Shown: positions 6,487 through 15,226, counted from the first letter of the stretch. The stretch: 33,214 nt of DNA from Nitrosarchaeum sp. (GCA_021414105.1 JAIOPB010000021.1:1-33214); one strand, 5' to 3'. A program made the numbers and translations. Notes: a model not told the origin generated them from the letters alone.

Positions 6487-6939
6487 ATGTCAGTCAAACT
6501 AGAAAATATGCCTGAAAATATGGCTACAGCTGATGACTTTGTTGGAAAAAAAGTCATAGATCGAGAAGGAATAGAGTATGGCAAAGTCAAACATATCCAC
6601 ATTAATCAACACACTCTAATCGTTTCAGGAGTTACAATTCATCAGGGATTTAACAAAGACTATTTCCTTTCTAATGATTACATTGACAAATTTACTGAGG
6701 AAACTTTGCTACTTAGCAGACCTCCAATTAGATCAGGAATTCCAGTAGTTGACATTGACAGTCACAAAATAGGAAAAGTAAAACGACTCCACAGAAATTC
6801 TGATACCAACGAACTTGAATCTGTTGAAATTAGTGATGGGTTGATGCATTCTAAAATTATATCCAAATCAGAAATTTGGGGCGTAGGCGAAAAAGTTATT
6901 CTTAAAATGACAAAAGAAGAATACAAAAAACTGGAATAA
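6487..6939 (+). CDS. PRC-barrel domain protein, two repeats
   Basis: The 150-residue protein contains two tandem PRC-barrel-like units. The first, around residues 18-60, has FVGKKVIDREGIEYGKVKHI. The second, around residues 80-145, has RSGIPVVDIDSHKIGKVKRL. The G-K-V at the end of the first strand pair is the typical family hallmark. PRC-barrels occur in RNA processing (RimM-like) and photosynthetic-reaction-centre H subunits, and thaumarchaea carry many stand-alone copies of unclear role. A TATA-like TATGATAA (6457-6464) lies about 27 nt before ATG 6487. Monocistronic, divergent from the deazaflavin-reductase-like gene. Confidence 0.8.
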   Translation: MSVKLENMPENMATADDFVGKKVIDREGIEYGKVKHIHINQHTLIVSGVTIHQGFNKDYFLSNDYIDKFTEETLLLSRPPIRSGIPVVDIDSHKIGKVKRLHRNSDTNELESVEISDGLMHSKIISKSEIWGVGEKVILKMTKEEYKKLE

Positions 6940-6967
6940 TTTTATTTTTCCAAAACTGCACTTTATG

Positions 6968-7063
6968 TTATGCCTTTTTACCGCATTTTAGACAAATAGG
7001 AATCCCTTTTTCAATTGTTATATCTACATTTGATGAGTGACACTTTTGGCAAAGTCCTTTCAT
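6968..7063 (-). CDS. 31-residue zinc-ribbon microprotein
   Basis: The minus frame from ATG 7063 encodes MKGLCQKCHSSNVDITIEK, then GIPICLKCGKKA and a stop. Two knuckles, C5xxC8 and C24xxC27, separated by a short strand region, form a minimal zinc ribbon. A TTTAAA box at 7086-7094 sits about 27 nt upstream, matching a leaderless mRNA. It is too short for length-cut-off gene callers. Such tiny zinc ribbons often bind nucleic acid or transcription complexes; the target is unknown. It lies between the PRC-barrel gene (convergent) and the ABC exporter operon (divergent). Confidence 0.7.
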   Translation of the reverse strand: MKGLCQKCHSSNVDITIEKGIPICLKCGKKA

Positions 7064-7124
7064 ATTCTATTTGCTTCATAAGGCCTTTAAATTTTTTATG
7101 AGATGACTTCTGAACGCTTAGCAA

Positions 7125-7132
7125 TTTATAAT
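7125..7132 (+). promoter_or_regulatory. TATA box for the ABC exporter operon
   Basis: TTTATAAT is centred about 25 nt before the TTG start at 7153, supporting TTG as a leaderless start. Confidence 0.5.
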
Positions 7133-7152
7133 TGAGATAAGCGATCAAAGCA

Positions 7153-8148
7153 TTGTATTCCGTAGAGACTAGATCTCTCTCAAAATCATTTGGTGCAGTA
7201 ACTGCAGTAAATGACATTTCATTTGCTGTTGAATCTGGTGAGATCTTTGGATTTCTTGGACCAAACGGTGCAGGTAAAAGTACTACTATAATGATCCTTA
7301 CAACACTACTAAAGCCAACCTCTGGGCAAGCTTTGGTTTTTGGATTTGATGTAATGACACAACCAAAACAAGTCCGTCAAAGCATTGGATATGTACAACA
7401 AGAATCCACCGTAGATGAATATCTTACAGGAAAGGAAAATTTACTTTTACAAGCAAGACTGAATCACATTCCAAAAGATCAAATCGATAAAAGAATTGAT
7501 GAAGTCTTGGAATTAATTGAATTATCTGATAAACAAAATGATCCTGTAGTTACATATTCTGGTGGAATGAGAAAACGATTAGACATTGCTGGTGGACTAT
7601 TACATCGTCCAAAAGTGTTATTTTTAGATGAACCTACAGTTGGGTTGGATATTCAAACACGTCGAAAAATTTGGGAATACATCAAAAAAATACACAAAGA
7701 ATTTGAAATGACTATCTTTCTTACTACTCACTACATGGAAGAAGCAGACCAATTATGTGATAGAATTGGAATTATTGATCGTGGAAAGATTCAGGTAATT
7801 GATTCGCCTGAGAATATGAAAAATGCTATGGGCAATGAAGTTATATCACTGACATTTGAAAATGGAAACTTTGCTGATTTTTTGTCTCAATTACGCCAGA
7901 TTGATTTGATAAAAAAAATAAATGAAGATAATAACAAACTAACTATTTTTGCATCAAAAGGAACAGAAGTAATTCCTAAAATTTTTCAAATTTCTTCTGA
8001 ACTTCAAATTAAAATTATTTCCATATCGTTAACTCAACCTACTTTGGATGATGTCTTCATTTCTTACACAGGTCATGAAATAAGAGATGATGATACTGGA
8101 TTTAATCGAAAACGAGAACATGCAAAAATGAAGAGGTTACGTGCATGA
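7153..8148 (+). CDS. ABC-2 exporter ATP-binding protein, DrrA type
   Basis: A 331-residue ATPase energising the permease encoded next to it. Walker A GPNGAGKST is at residues 36-44. The signature loop is YSGGMRKRLDIAGG and Walker B is VLFLDEPTVGLD, followed by the H-loop TTHYMEEADQLCDR. The C-terminal ~100 residues (LTFENGNFADFLSQL...TQPTLDDVFISYTG) are the accessory domain typical of DrrA-like daunorubicin-resistance subfamily ATPases. The cargo cannot be inferred from sequence; lipids, drugs or polysaccharide precursors are all possible for this subfamily. TTG start with a TATA box at 7125-7132. Its stop overlaps the permease start by four bases (ATGA), indicating translational coupling. 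Confidence 0.88.
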   Translation: MYSVETRSLSKSFGAVTAVNDISFAVESGEIFGFLGPNGAGKSTTIMILTTLLKPTSGQALVFGFDVMTQPKQVRQSIGYVQQESTVDEYLTGKENLLLQARLNHIPKDQIDKRIDEVLELIELSDKQNDPVVTYSGGMRKRLDIAGGLLHRPKVLFLDEPTVGLDIQTRRKIWEYIKKIHKEFEMTIFLTTHYMEEADQLCDRIGIIDRGKIQVIDSPENMKNAMGNEVISLTFENGNFADFLSQLRQIDLIKKINEDNNKLTIFASKGTEVIPKIFQISSELQIKIISISLTQPTLDDVFISYTGHEIRDDDTGFNRKREHAKMKRLRA

Positions 8149-8930
8149 ATTCTTTGATGTATGACACTTATACTATTTTTTGGAGAGAATTAAAACGATA
8201 CAAAAAATCCCGCAGTGGTGTTTTAATTAGATTGATTCAACCTGCAATTTGGATAATTGTAATTGGAAATACTTTTTCCGGAACTCGGCCATTAATCCAG
8301 TCAGTTGGGTTTGAAGGACAATATATTGAATTTATGGCACCTGGTGTGATTATACTGACTGCAATTTTTACTAGCATTTTTGGTGGAGTCAATACTCTTT
8401 GGGACAGAAGATATGGATTTATGAATAAAGCACTAACATCTCCTATTTCACGCTCTTCTATCGCATTAGGAAAAATGTCTGCAATTTCTTTAATTTCAGC
8501 ACTACAAGCTAGTTTGATTATAGGAATTGCTTTGGCAATTGGTGTAACTTTTCCAAATCCGTTTATGATTGCCCCAATCATGGCAATTGTAATCTTATTT
8601 TCTCTAGGATTTTCTGGAATCTCTGTTATAGTAGCTGCAACTGCAAAATCTCAAGAGACTTTTTGGGGTGTAATAAATTTTCTTGGAATGCCTTTGTTTA
8701 TGTTAAGTCCAGCGCTCTTTCCACTAGAATTACTCCCTGATTGGCTAGCAACTATTGCAAAACTTAATCCTGTGACCTATACTGTTTTATTGGTTAGAGA
8801 AATGATGACCGGAGTTTCAGAAGGAGGGATCTCTGCGTTACTTAGTATTGGAGTTATTACTGTATTTGTATTGGTGATGGTTGGTTTGGCCAGTTATGTG
8901 TTTACTAGAGAAGTAAACAAACCATTTTAG
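8145..8930 (+). CDS. ABC-2 type exporter permease, DrrB type
   Basis: An integral membrane protein of 261 residues with about six TM helices, following a short cytoplasmic N-terminus (MYDTYTIFWRELKRYKKSR). The ABC-2 pattern is clear: FMAPGVIILTAIFTSIFGG, then WDRRYGFMNKALTSPISRSS (the conserved cytoplasmic coupling loop), and LNPVTYTVLLVREMM near the end. It forms the channel for the DrrA-type ATPase just upstream. A GAGG sequence at 8133-8136 lies eight bases before its ATG, so this internal operon gene seems to use a Shine-Dalgarno site. Confidence 0.88.
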   Translation: MNSLMYDTYTIFWRELKRYKKSRSGVLIRLIQPAIWIIVIGNTFSGTRPLIQSVGFEGQYIEFMAPGVIILTAIFTSIFGGVNTLWDRRYGFMNKALTSPISRSSIALGKMSAISLISALQASLIIGIALAIGVTFPNPFMIAPIMAIVILFSLGFSGISVIVAATAKSQETFWGVINFLGMPLFMLSPALFPLELLPDWLATIAKLNPVTYTVLLVREMMTGVSEGGISALLSIGVITVFVLVMVGLASYVFTREVNKPF

Positions 8931-8986
8931 CAAAAACTATAATCATTAGTCTTTTTTAATTCTGAAATCAAAGTATAATTTAACTT

Positions 8987-8994
8987 CTATATAG
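8987..8994. promoter_or_regulatory. CTATATAG palindrome upstream of pstS (candidate phosphate box)
   Basis: TTCTATATAG ends 74 bp before the pstS ATG. The same octamer occurs before the secreted-protein gene at 10582, before pstC and before a microprotein gene at 19617, always at a similar distance. It could be an operator or, less likely here, a distal TATA box. Confidence 0.4.
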
Positions 8995-9040
8995 TCAATA
9001 GAGGGATATTGTTTTTTCGTAATCTATGATTGTTATTGCT

Positions 9041-9047
9041 AAATAAA
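9041..9047 (+). promoter_or_regulatory. TATA box for pstS
   Basis: AAATAAA lies about 25 nt before the ATG at 9068 and about 50 bp downstream of the CTATATAG element. Confidence 0.4.
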
Positions 9048-9067
9048 TTGCAAAATACATTGTTTCA

Positions 9068-10354
9068 ATGATAACAAAGATAACATCATTGCTAATGATC
9101 GCAACTATAGTTGCTATTACAGCATCACTAAGCGCAAATGCCGAATCAGCACCTGATACACCTGATTCAAGATACGTGTATAATGTCAATGGTGCTGGTG
9201 CAACATTCCCATTCCCTCTGATTGATTTATGGAGAGTCGAATACAATAATGATTTTGACAACGTAAATCTAAACTATCAATCAATTGGAAGTGGGGGTGG
9301 AGTAAAACAGCACATCGAGAAGACTGTAAATTTTGCAGCCTCTGATGCACCACTTACTACTAAGGAAAGAGGACTTGCACCTGACACATTACATATTCCT
9401 GAAACCGTAGGAGGGGTCACTGTAGCATATAATATTCCTGAAATTCCAAAAAGCGGGTTAAAATTAACTGGCAAGGTAATTTCTGGTATCTTTATGGGAA
9501 ACATCACCAAATGGAATGATTCCTTGATTAAAGATCTTAATCCTGGATTGAATCTTCCTAATCAAGATATTGTAGTGGCACATCGTTCAGATGGTTCTGG
9601 AACTACATTTGTCTTCACTGACTATCTTTCAACTGTTGATCCTGATGGTTGGGGTAAAAAAGTAGGAAAAGGAAAATCTGTTCCATGGCTAGTAGGATTA
9701 GCTGCAGCAGGAAACGAAGGCGTTGCAGGAATTGTAAAGTCTACTACATACTCTGTGGGGTATGTCGAGCTAGCTTATGCATTTCAAACTGGAATGACTT
9801 TTGCACATGTTCAAAATGGTGACAAAAGTAAATTCATTGAGCCAAGCATAAAATCTATTACTGCTGCTACATCTGGACTTGCAAATAAACTTCCAGCCGG
9901 AGATGCAGATTGGTCTACAGTATCTGCAGTAAACGCACCTGGTCCTGACTCGTATCCAATTTCGAGTTTCTCGTATCTTCTTGTGTATAAAGATCTAAAA
10001 GAAACATCAAAGAACAAGGAAGAGGCAAAAGCGATGCTTCACATGATTTATTGGATGATAACTGATGGACAAACATTTGCACCTACTTTATTGTATTCTC
10101 CACTACCTGACAATGTTGTAGAGTTGGGCAAAAAAAGTTTATCACAGGTAACATATGACGGCGAAGTTCTTTGGAAGTACGATGATTCTGTCAAAACAAC
10201 AGAAACCAAAACAACAGAAACCAACACAACCGAGTATGAAATTCCAGATTGGATTCGAAACAATGCAAAATGGTGGGCAGATGGTTTGATCACTGATCAA
10301 GACTATATCAAAGGACTACAATATCTGATATCTCAAGGTATTCTTAAAGTCTAA
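9068..10354 (+). CDS. pstS: Phosphate-binding protein PstS with C-terminal WWADG unit
   Basis: The exported substrate-binding subunit of the Pst phosphate importer, 428 residues. A signal peptide (residues 1-25) is followed by the PstS start motif NGAGATFPFPLIDLW and the phosphate-ligand loops SIGSGGGVKQ, NFAASDAPL and HRSDGSGTTFVF. After the binding protein proper (to about residue 370) comes a Thr-rich linker with TKTTETNTTE and a C-terminal unit IPDWIRNNAKWWADG, also found twice in the secreted protein at 2933-4453. That tail replaces a lipid anchor or TM helix and may attach PstS to the cell surface or S-layer (inference). It is monocistronic, ending in a T-rich region, and lies on the same strand as pstCAB 3 kb away. 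Confidence 0.93.
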   Translation: MITKITSLLMIATIVAITASLSANAESAPDTPDSRYVYNVNGAGATFPFPLIDLWRVEYNNDFDNVNLNYQSIGSGGGVKQHIEKTVNFAASDAPLTTKERGLAPDTLHIPETVGGVTVAYNIPEIPKSGLKLTGKVISGIFMGNITKWNDSLIKDLNPGLNLPNQDIVVAHRSDGSGTTFVFTDYLSTVDPDGWGKKVGKGKSVPWLVGLAAAGNEGVAGIVKSTTYSVGYVELAYAFQTGMTFAHVQNGDKSKFIEPSIKSITAATSGLANKLPAGDADWSTVSAVNAPGPDSYPISSFSYLLVYKDLKETSKNKEEAKAMLHMIYWMITDGQTFAPTLLYSPLPDNVVELGKKSLSQVTYDGEVLWKYDDSVKTTETKTTETNTTEYEIPDWIRNNAKWWADGLITDQDYIKGLQYLISQGILKV

Positions 10355-10356
10355 AC

Positions 10357-10500
10357 TCTTTTTTCTTTTTATTTTTTCATATATCTTAGTTTTATATTTT
10401 TATTCTATTTTTTTAAAATTTAATTTTTATTTTTTTAAATATTTTTAAATTTAATGTTTTAAAATTCTTTTTTTAAAATACTAATTTATTCTATATAGTG
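10357..10500 (+). terminator. Long T-rich tract after pstS
   Basis: The roughly 140 bp after pstS are dominated by T-runs of four to seven bases, consistent with multiple U-tract termination sites. No coding frame is visible. The CTATATAG element lies at the downstream end (10491-10498). Confidence 0.5.
10491..10498. promoter_or_regulatory. CTATATAG palindrome upstream of the pst-locus secreted protein
   Basis: TTCTATATAG ends 84 bp before ATG 10582 and about 55 bp before that gene's TATA-like sequence. It is the same element and a similar distance as at pstS and pstC. Confidence 0.4.
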
Positions 10501-10552
10501 TTACGAGAACTATCTATCATTATGTTCTATCTGTAGAGAATAGTGATCCAGC

Positions 10553-10559
10553 TTATAGT
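10553..10559 (+). promoter_or_regulatory. TATA box for the secreted protein at 10582
   Basis: TTATAGT is centred about 26 nt before ATG 10582. It supports that ATG rather than the in-frame GTG at 10543. Confidence 0.45.
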
Positions 10560-10581
10560 ATCCAAATCATTATTCCCAACA

Positions 10582-11292
10582 ATGAATTACAAAAACGCAA
10601 TAACTATGACGACACTAAGTGTAATTGCAGTATTTGCAATTGCATCTTTTGCAGGATTTGAAATAGCTGATACTGATGCAGCTCCTGCAGCAGTACAACC
10701 CGCCAAATACGTATTTGTGGAAGGAACCACTATCTCTGCAGAGTTTACATTTAGAGATGGAACTGAATTATCTCCTTTCCAACTATTTACTCAGACAGGC
10801 GGATTTGGAACTACCACTCTGGAAGCAACATCTAGCACATCTGGTTCAAGTGTAGGTGCACAAGATGATGGTGGTGAAAGAACTAGTAGAGCAAAACCAT
10901 CTTTTACATTGGAAAAAAATGTGGGTGGAACTCCATATCTTTATCAAGCAGCTGATGAAGCACAAAAATACCAATTCAGCTCAGGATTTGAATATCAATA
11001 CAAATTCTTTGATGTTGACGTATTTTTAACTGCAGGAGGAGATACTCTTCGAGCTTTTGAATACAAGAATTGTAAAGTAACATCCTATGCTGTAACTACA
11101 AGATCTGATAATGAAGAAGGATACACTGGAAAAGGAATTGTGTATGTAGATCAGTATACTTTTGAATGTGATGGTTACAAACCACTTAATCCAGCTATGG
11201 ATAAAATGCATACTACTGAGCATGCAAAAACAATCAGTTCAAGTGATCTAAAATCTACAGACAAATGGGAACCAGGATTTTCTCAAAAATAA
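10582..11292 (+). CDS. Secreted protein of unknown function in the pst locus
   Basis: The product is 236 residues long and begins MNYKNAITMTTLSVIAVFAI, a signal peptide with likely cleavage near ADTDAAPA. The mature part is beta-rich and Thr/Ser/Gly-rich (YVFVEGTTISAEFTFRDG; FQLFTQTGGFGTTTLEA; FEYQYKFFDVDVFLTAGGD). Two Cys occur late (YKNCKV and FECDGY) and could form a disulphide. I see no catalytic motif and recognise no named family. Its position between pstS and pstCAB, with the CTATATAG element upstream, suggests expression with the phosphate uptake system, for example as a surface scavenging or binding factor; this is inference. A T8 run at 11301-11308 follows the gene. Confidence 0.7.
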   Translation: MNYKNAITMTTLSVIAVFAIASFAGFEIADTDAAPAAVQPAKYVFVEGTTISAEFTFRDGTELSPFQLFTQTGGFGTTTLEATSSTSGSSVGAQDDGGERTSRAKPSFTLEKNVGGTPYLYQAADEAQKYQFSSGFEYQYKFFDVDVFLTAGGDTLRAFEYKNCKVTSYAVTTRSDNEEGYTGKGIVYVDQYTFECDGYKPLNPAMDKMHTTEHAKTISSSDLKSTDKWEPGFSQK

Positions 11293-11337
11293 TCCCCTCC
11301 TTTTTTTTATTTTAAATAATAATATTTTATATGTATT

Positions 11338-12396
11338 TTATTCTTCAGAGATAATACTGTGAATATTTTCATCGATTGCAACTTCGGCAATATCACTTGA
11401 ATACTCTGCAATTCTTCTCAAGTCTTCTAAAACAAATCTAATTATTGTTGAATTTTTTTCATCCTCTTTAATCTTTGACATGATCTCTTTTTCTTCTTCA
11501 ATTACGTTATTTACTTTCTCTGCAACATTTTCACCCTTTTGAAAATCATGATTCTGAACAGCAGTAATTGATTCTTCAAAAACTTCTAATGATTTTTCAG
11601 ATAATTTTTTAATTTTATTTATGATTTTTGGGTCTATGTTCTCTTCTATGAATTTAATTCTTTTAGCAATTAGACTTGCATGATCTCCTATTCTTTCTAT
11701 CTTACTTACTATTGTTCTATATTCAAGGCAGTCTGACGGTCTTTTCAATCCCATATCTTGGAGTATGTTTTCATTTCCAACTGCCAAAACTAAATTTCGT
11801 CTCATATAAAGTCCAAATCTGTCCACCTCATCATCCATGTTGACAACTCCTTCTGCGTGAGAAGTATCTGCTTCTTCCAATGCCTCTATTGATTCTTTTA
11901 CCATATTCGTAGCCATCAAATACATTCTTTTTAATGCAGTTTCAAATGATAATTCTGGCAGTCTAGTTAGAATTTGAATAGTCATTGTCTCTGAGCTGGA
12001 TTCTACAATCTCTGTGCCTATCATGGATGAGCGAACCAACTCTCTTACACTCCTAGAGTGCTCTGCAGGAATTTTCATTCCCTTTGTTTTTATCTGAATT
12101 ATTTTATATCCTGCAAGATATGCTGCAATAATTTTTCGTTTAACTGAATCTCCTGAGTCTTTTTGACTGGAATATATGACGGCTGTAGTTTTTCTCTCAT
12201 CATTTTGCTCTCTTGGAAATAGAGTCAGTGATTGATTTGAATTTTTTACAATAGTTATGTTTTCTCCAACTTTAATTTTTAATTCCTCAATCCAATCTTT
12301 TGGTAATGATATGATGTAAGTTGAACCCCCACTCAACTGCATTCTTCTTGTCTGTTTGGTTTTCTCAATTATTTCCAACTGATCTACAATACTCAA
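11338..12396 (-). CDS. AbrB/SpoVT-type DNA-binding domain fused to PhoU
   Basis: This 352-residue protein joins an N-terminal swapped-hairpin AbrB-like domain (residues 15-62: RRMQLSGGSTYIISLPKDW, KVGENITIVK, SLTLFP) to a C-terminal helical PhoU region with two metal-binding-type motifs, SKIERIGDHASLIAKRI and EDLRRIAEYSSDIAEVA. PhoU proteins signal the state of the Pst transporter. The DNA-binding head suggests a direct transcriptional regulator of phosphate genes, in place of the bacterial PhoR/PhoB relay. It is transcribed divergently from pstC with a 99-bp shared region carrying CTATATAG at 12425. The start is TTG 12396. Assignment of domains is firm; the role as pst repressor is inference. 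Confidence 0.85.
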   Translation of the reverse strand: MSIVDQLEIIEKTKQTRRMQLSGGSTYIISLPKDWIEELKIKVGENITIVKNSNQSLTLFPREQNDERKTTAVIYSSQKDSGDSVKRKIIAAYLAGYKIIQIKTKGMKIPAEHSRSVRELVRSSMIGTEIVESSSETMTIQILTRLPELSFETALKRMYLMATNMVKESIEALEEADTSHAEGVVNMDDEVDRFGLYMRRNLVLAVGNENILQDMGLKRPSDCLEYRTIVSKIERIGDHASLIAKRIKFIEENIDPKIINKIKKLSEKSLEVFEESITAVQNHDFQKGENVAEKVNNVIEEEKEIMSKIKEDEKNSTIIRFVLEDLRRIAEYSSDIAEVAIDENIHSIISEE

Positions 12397-12424
12397 ATTT
12401 CTTAATTACAATATAGTTGACGAT

Positions 12425-12432
12425 CTATATAG
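12425..12432. promoter_or_regulatory. CTATATAG palindrome between the AbrB-PhoU gene and pstC
   Basis: The element lies 64 bp before the pstC GTG and 29-36 bp before the AbrB-PhoU TTG. It could be a shared operator, or the TATA box of the minus-strand gene, or both (binding would then repress the regulator's own gene). Confidence 0.4.
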
Positions 12433-12460
12433 AATCATGATCATATCATAAAGTATGGTG

Positions 12461-12468
12461 AAATATTA
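12461..12468 (+). promoter_or_regulatory. TATA box for the pstC operon
   Basis: AAATATTA is centred about 31 nt upstream of GTG 12496 and downstream of the CTATATAG element. Confidence 0.35.
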
Positions 12469-12495
12469 GATATTCTATTTTTACCCCAAAAGACT

Positions 12496-13467
12496 GTGGA
12501 TAAACCCAATCTGAATTTAAAAAAAAGACGAGTAATTTCAGATAAAGTATTCAAGATTGGGGCTACGGTTGCCGGAACATATGTCTTGGTGATAGTTGTA
12601 TTAATTGCATTTCAGTTGATATCCGAATCATATCCTATTTGGGAAAAAGAAGGATTATCATTTATCACAAAAACTGATTGGAATGCAGTCGAAGATAGAG
12701 AATCATTTGGTGCTTTACCTTACATTTTGGGTACCTTGACTACATCTGCAATTGCAATGATGATTGGCGTTCCGCTAAGCATAGGAATTGCAATGTTTAT
12801 CTCAGATGCTCCTTCAAAAATTGGCGCACCTCTAGGCTTTTTGGTAGAACTTTTAGCTGCTGTCCCAAGTGTTATTTACGGTCTTTGGGGGCTCTTTGTT
12901 TTTAGAATATATTTTCGGGATTGGTTTGAAACTCCATTACATAATGCATTTGGTGATAATGTCTGGTTATTTTCTGGCAATCCGTATGGATTGGACATTC
13001 TAACTGCAAGCGTTATTCTTGCAATTATGATTATTCCAACTGTTTCTGCAGTTTCACGCGAAATAATGAAAGCTGTTCCTCAACAACAAAAAGAGGCAGC
13101 CTATATGCTTGGTGCAACTAAATGGGAGATGTTCAAACTTGCCATATTTCCTTATTCGAAAACCGGTCTGATAGGCGCTTCTATCTTGGGTCTTGGAAGA
13201 GCAGTAGGTGAAACAATGGCAGTTACCATGTTAATTGGAAATGCAACTGGCATAGGCGCAATACCTTCTTCATTATTTGGACCAAGTCAGACAATGTCAA
13301 GTATTATTGCAAATGAATTCGTTGAGGCATCTCCTGCATCTATTCATATGCCTGCATTGATTGGTATTGGATTGATTCTTCTCTTAATTGCTATTGTGAT
13401 TAATGTTATCGCTCATTTGCTTGTAACAAGAATGCTCAAAATAAAAGAAGGTGCAATAAATAATTGA
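12496..13467 (+). CDS. pstC: Phosphate ABC transporter permease PstC
   Basis: One of the two permease subunits of the Pst importer, 323 residues with about six to seven TM helices. A PstC-type periplasmic/loop segment follows TM1 (ESYPIWEKEGLSFITKTDW), then AAVPSVIYGLWGLFVF and the coupling (EAA-type) loop QQQKEAAYMLGATKWEMF. The segment GLGRAVGETMAVTMLIGN near the end is characteristic of PstC. It starts with GTG and is the first gene of pstC-pstA-pstB-phoU. Its TGA overlaps the TTG of pstA by four bases. Confidence 0.93.
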   Translation: MDKPNLNLKKRRVISDKVFKIGATVAGTYVLVIVVLIAFQLISESYPIWEKEGLSFITKTDWNAVEDRESFGALPYILGTLTTSAIAMMIGVPLSIGIAMFISDAPSKIGAPLGFLVELLAAVPSVIYGLWGLFVFRIYFRDWFETPLHNAFGDNVWLFSGNPYGLDILTASVILAIMIIPTVSAVSREIMKAVPQQQKEAAYMLGATKWEMFKLAIFPYSKTGLIGASILGLGRAVGETMAVTMLIGNATGIGAIPSSLFGPSQTMSSIIANEFVEASPASIHMPALIGIGLILLLIAIVINVIAHLLVTRMLKIKEGAINN

Positions 13468-14390
13468 ATTCAATTCAGGATCGAAGACAAGAATATAGAT
13501 CTTTATTCAAACAAAATGTGGCAAAGAGATTACTCATAGATAAATCTGTAAGGATTATTGTTTTTTCCTGTGTGATTATTGCCATTATTCCATTGGGTAG
13601 TATCTTAGTTGAAGTATTCAAAAATGGACTGACCGCAATTAGCATTGAATTTTTAACAGAGACTCCTGGCTCTGCTGGATCTGGTGAGGGTGGAATCGGT
13701 CCTGCAATTCAAGGAACCCTGATAATTATAGGACTGTCCAGCATGATTGGTGTTCCGATAGGTGTTATGTCAGGTATTTTTCTATCTGAATATGGAGACA
13801 ATGCACTTGCAAGATTTGTTCGATTCTTCAATGATGTCTTTATGGAATTCCCATCAATTATTCTTGGAATATTTGCATTTTTGATAATTGTTTTGGTTCT
13901 TGGTCATTTTTCAGTTTGGGCAGGCGCATTTGCATTGTCTCTTATTATGTTCCCTATTGTTGCAAGAACTACTGAAGAATCATTGAAGATGGTGCCCATG
14001 ACATATAGAGAAGCCGGAACTGCATTAGGATTAAAAAAATGGGTTATCACATTTAGAATTGTAATCTCTGCTGCAAAGAGTGGCATGATTACTGGAATAC
14101 TACTTTCTGTATCTAGAATTGGTGGTGAAACTGCTCCGTTAATCATGACTATCCTCGGTAGTAGTCAATTCTTTAGCAGTATGGATACTCCAATGGATGC
14201 ATTGCCTTTGAGAATATGGCGGCTTTCTTTATTGCCCTATGACAGCGCTCAACTTCAGGGATGGGGGGCAGCATTGGTTTTGATTATGATTATACTGGGA
14301 ATCAATTTGGGAATCAGATATTATTTTATGAATAAAAAAAATAGATTCATCGGACAATTAATTAAACAAAGGAGAAATGCTACAAAATGA
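13464..14390 (+). CDS. pstA: Phosphate ABC transporter permease PstA
   Basis: The second Pst permease, 308 residues with about six TM helices. Landmarks are [20 protein letters not shown] after TM1 (typical PstA loop), [16 protein letters not shown], the coupling loop [15 protein letters not shown] and [17 protein letters not shown]. The start is a TTG overlapping the pstC stop (TTGA). Its own stop overlaps pstB by four bases (ATGA). These overlaps point to tightly coupled translation of the transporter core. Confidence 0.93.
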   Translation: MNSIQDRRQEYRSLFKQNVAKRLLIDKSVRIIVFSCVIIAIIPLGSILVEVFKNGLTAISIEFLTETPGSAGSGEGGIGPAIQGTLIIIGLSSMIGVPIGVMSGIFLSEYGDNALARFVRFFNDVFMEFPSIILGIFAFLIIVLVLGHFSVWAGAFALSLIMFPIVARTTEESLKMVPMTYREAGTALGLKKWVITFRIVISAAKSGMITGILLSVSRIGGETAPLIMTILGSSQFFSSMDTPMDALPLRIWRLSLLPYDSAQLQGWGAALVLIMIILGINLGIRYYFMNKKNRFIGQLIKQRRNATK

Positions 14391-15226
14391 CAGCATTGAC
14401 AACAAAGCCAACTAGTATGGAAGCATCACCCTTTGTATCTTCTGAATCTTCATCCACTATTGATACTAGTAAATACAAAATGATTGCAGAAAATGTTACT
14501 GTAAGTTATGGCGGGATAGATGCTGTAAAAAATGTCACAATGAAATTCAAAGAAAAATCTGTCACTGCTTTAATTGGACCATCTGGTTGTGGAAAAACCA
14601 CATTTCTTCGATGTCTTAACAGAATGCATGATATGACAAAGAATGCTAAAGTTACAGGTAAAGTTATGATTGATGATATAGATCTTTATTCAAAAGAAAT
14701 TGATCCTATTTATCACCGAAGAAAAGTTGGAATGGTTTTTCAAAAACCAAATCCCTTTCCTACAATGTCTATTTATGATAATGTAACAGCTGGTCTTCGG
14801 TTAAATGGAGTCAGAGATAAAAAAATTCTAGATGAAATTGTCGAAGATTCTCTGAAGATGGCGTATCTTTGGGATGAAGTAAAAAATGATCTAAAAAAAT
14901 CTGCAATTGAATTATCTGGTGGTCAACAACAACGTCTCTGTATTGCTCGAGCACTTGCTATACAACCTGAAGTATTACTTATGGATGAACCTGCATCTGC
15001 ACTTGATCCAATTGCAACTCAAAAAATTGAAGAAACAATCATTGATTTAAAAAATGATTATACGATTATCATTGTAACCCATAACATGCAACAGGCAATT
15101 CGTGTTTCTGACTATACTGGATTTATGTATCTCGGTGATCTAATCGAATTTAGAGAAACAAAGAAACTATTTACAGATCCAAAAGACGAACTTACGGCAA
15201 AATATGTGCAAGGTCACTTTGGATAA
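14387..15226 (+). CDS. pstB: Phosphate ABC transporter ATP-binding protein PstB
   Basis: ATPase of the Pst importer, 279 residues. After a 25-residue Ser/Thr-rich tail not typical of PstB come Walker [10 protein letters not shown], the Q-loop [18 protein letters not shown] (strongly PstB-like), signature [16 protein letters not shown], Walker [14 protein letters not shown] and H-loop VTHNMQQA. The C-terminus [16 protein letters not shown] is also standard for PstB. A GGAG lies 12 bases before its ATG. The next gene, phoU, begins directly after its stop codon. Confidence 0.95.
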   Translation: MTALTTKPTSMEASPFVSSESSSTIDTSKYKMIAENVTVSYGGIDAVKNVTMKFKEKSVTALIGPSGCGKTTFLRCLNRMHDMTKNAKVTGKVMIDDIDLYSKEIDPIYHRRKVGMVFQKPNPFPTMSIYDNVTAGLRLNGVRDKKILDEIVEDSLKMAYLWDEVKNDLKKSAIELSGGQQQRLCIARALAIQPEVLLMDEPASALDPIATQKIEETIIDLKNDYTIIIVTHNMQQAIRVSDYTGFMYLGDLIEFRETKKLFTDPKDELTAKYVQGHFG

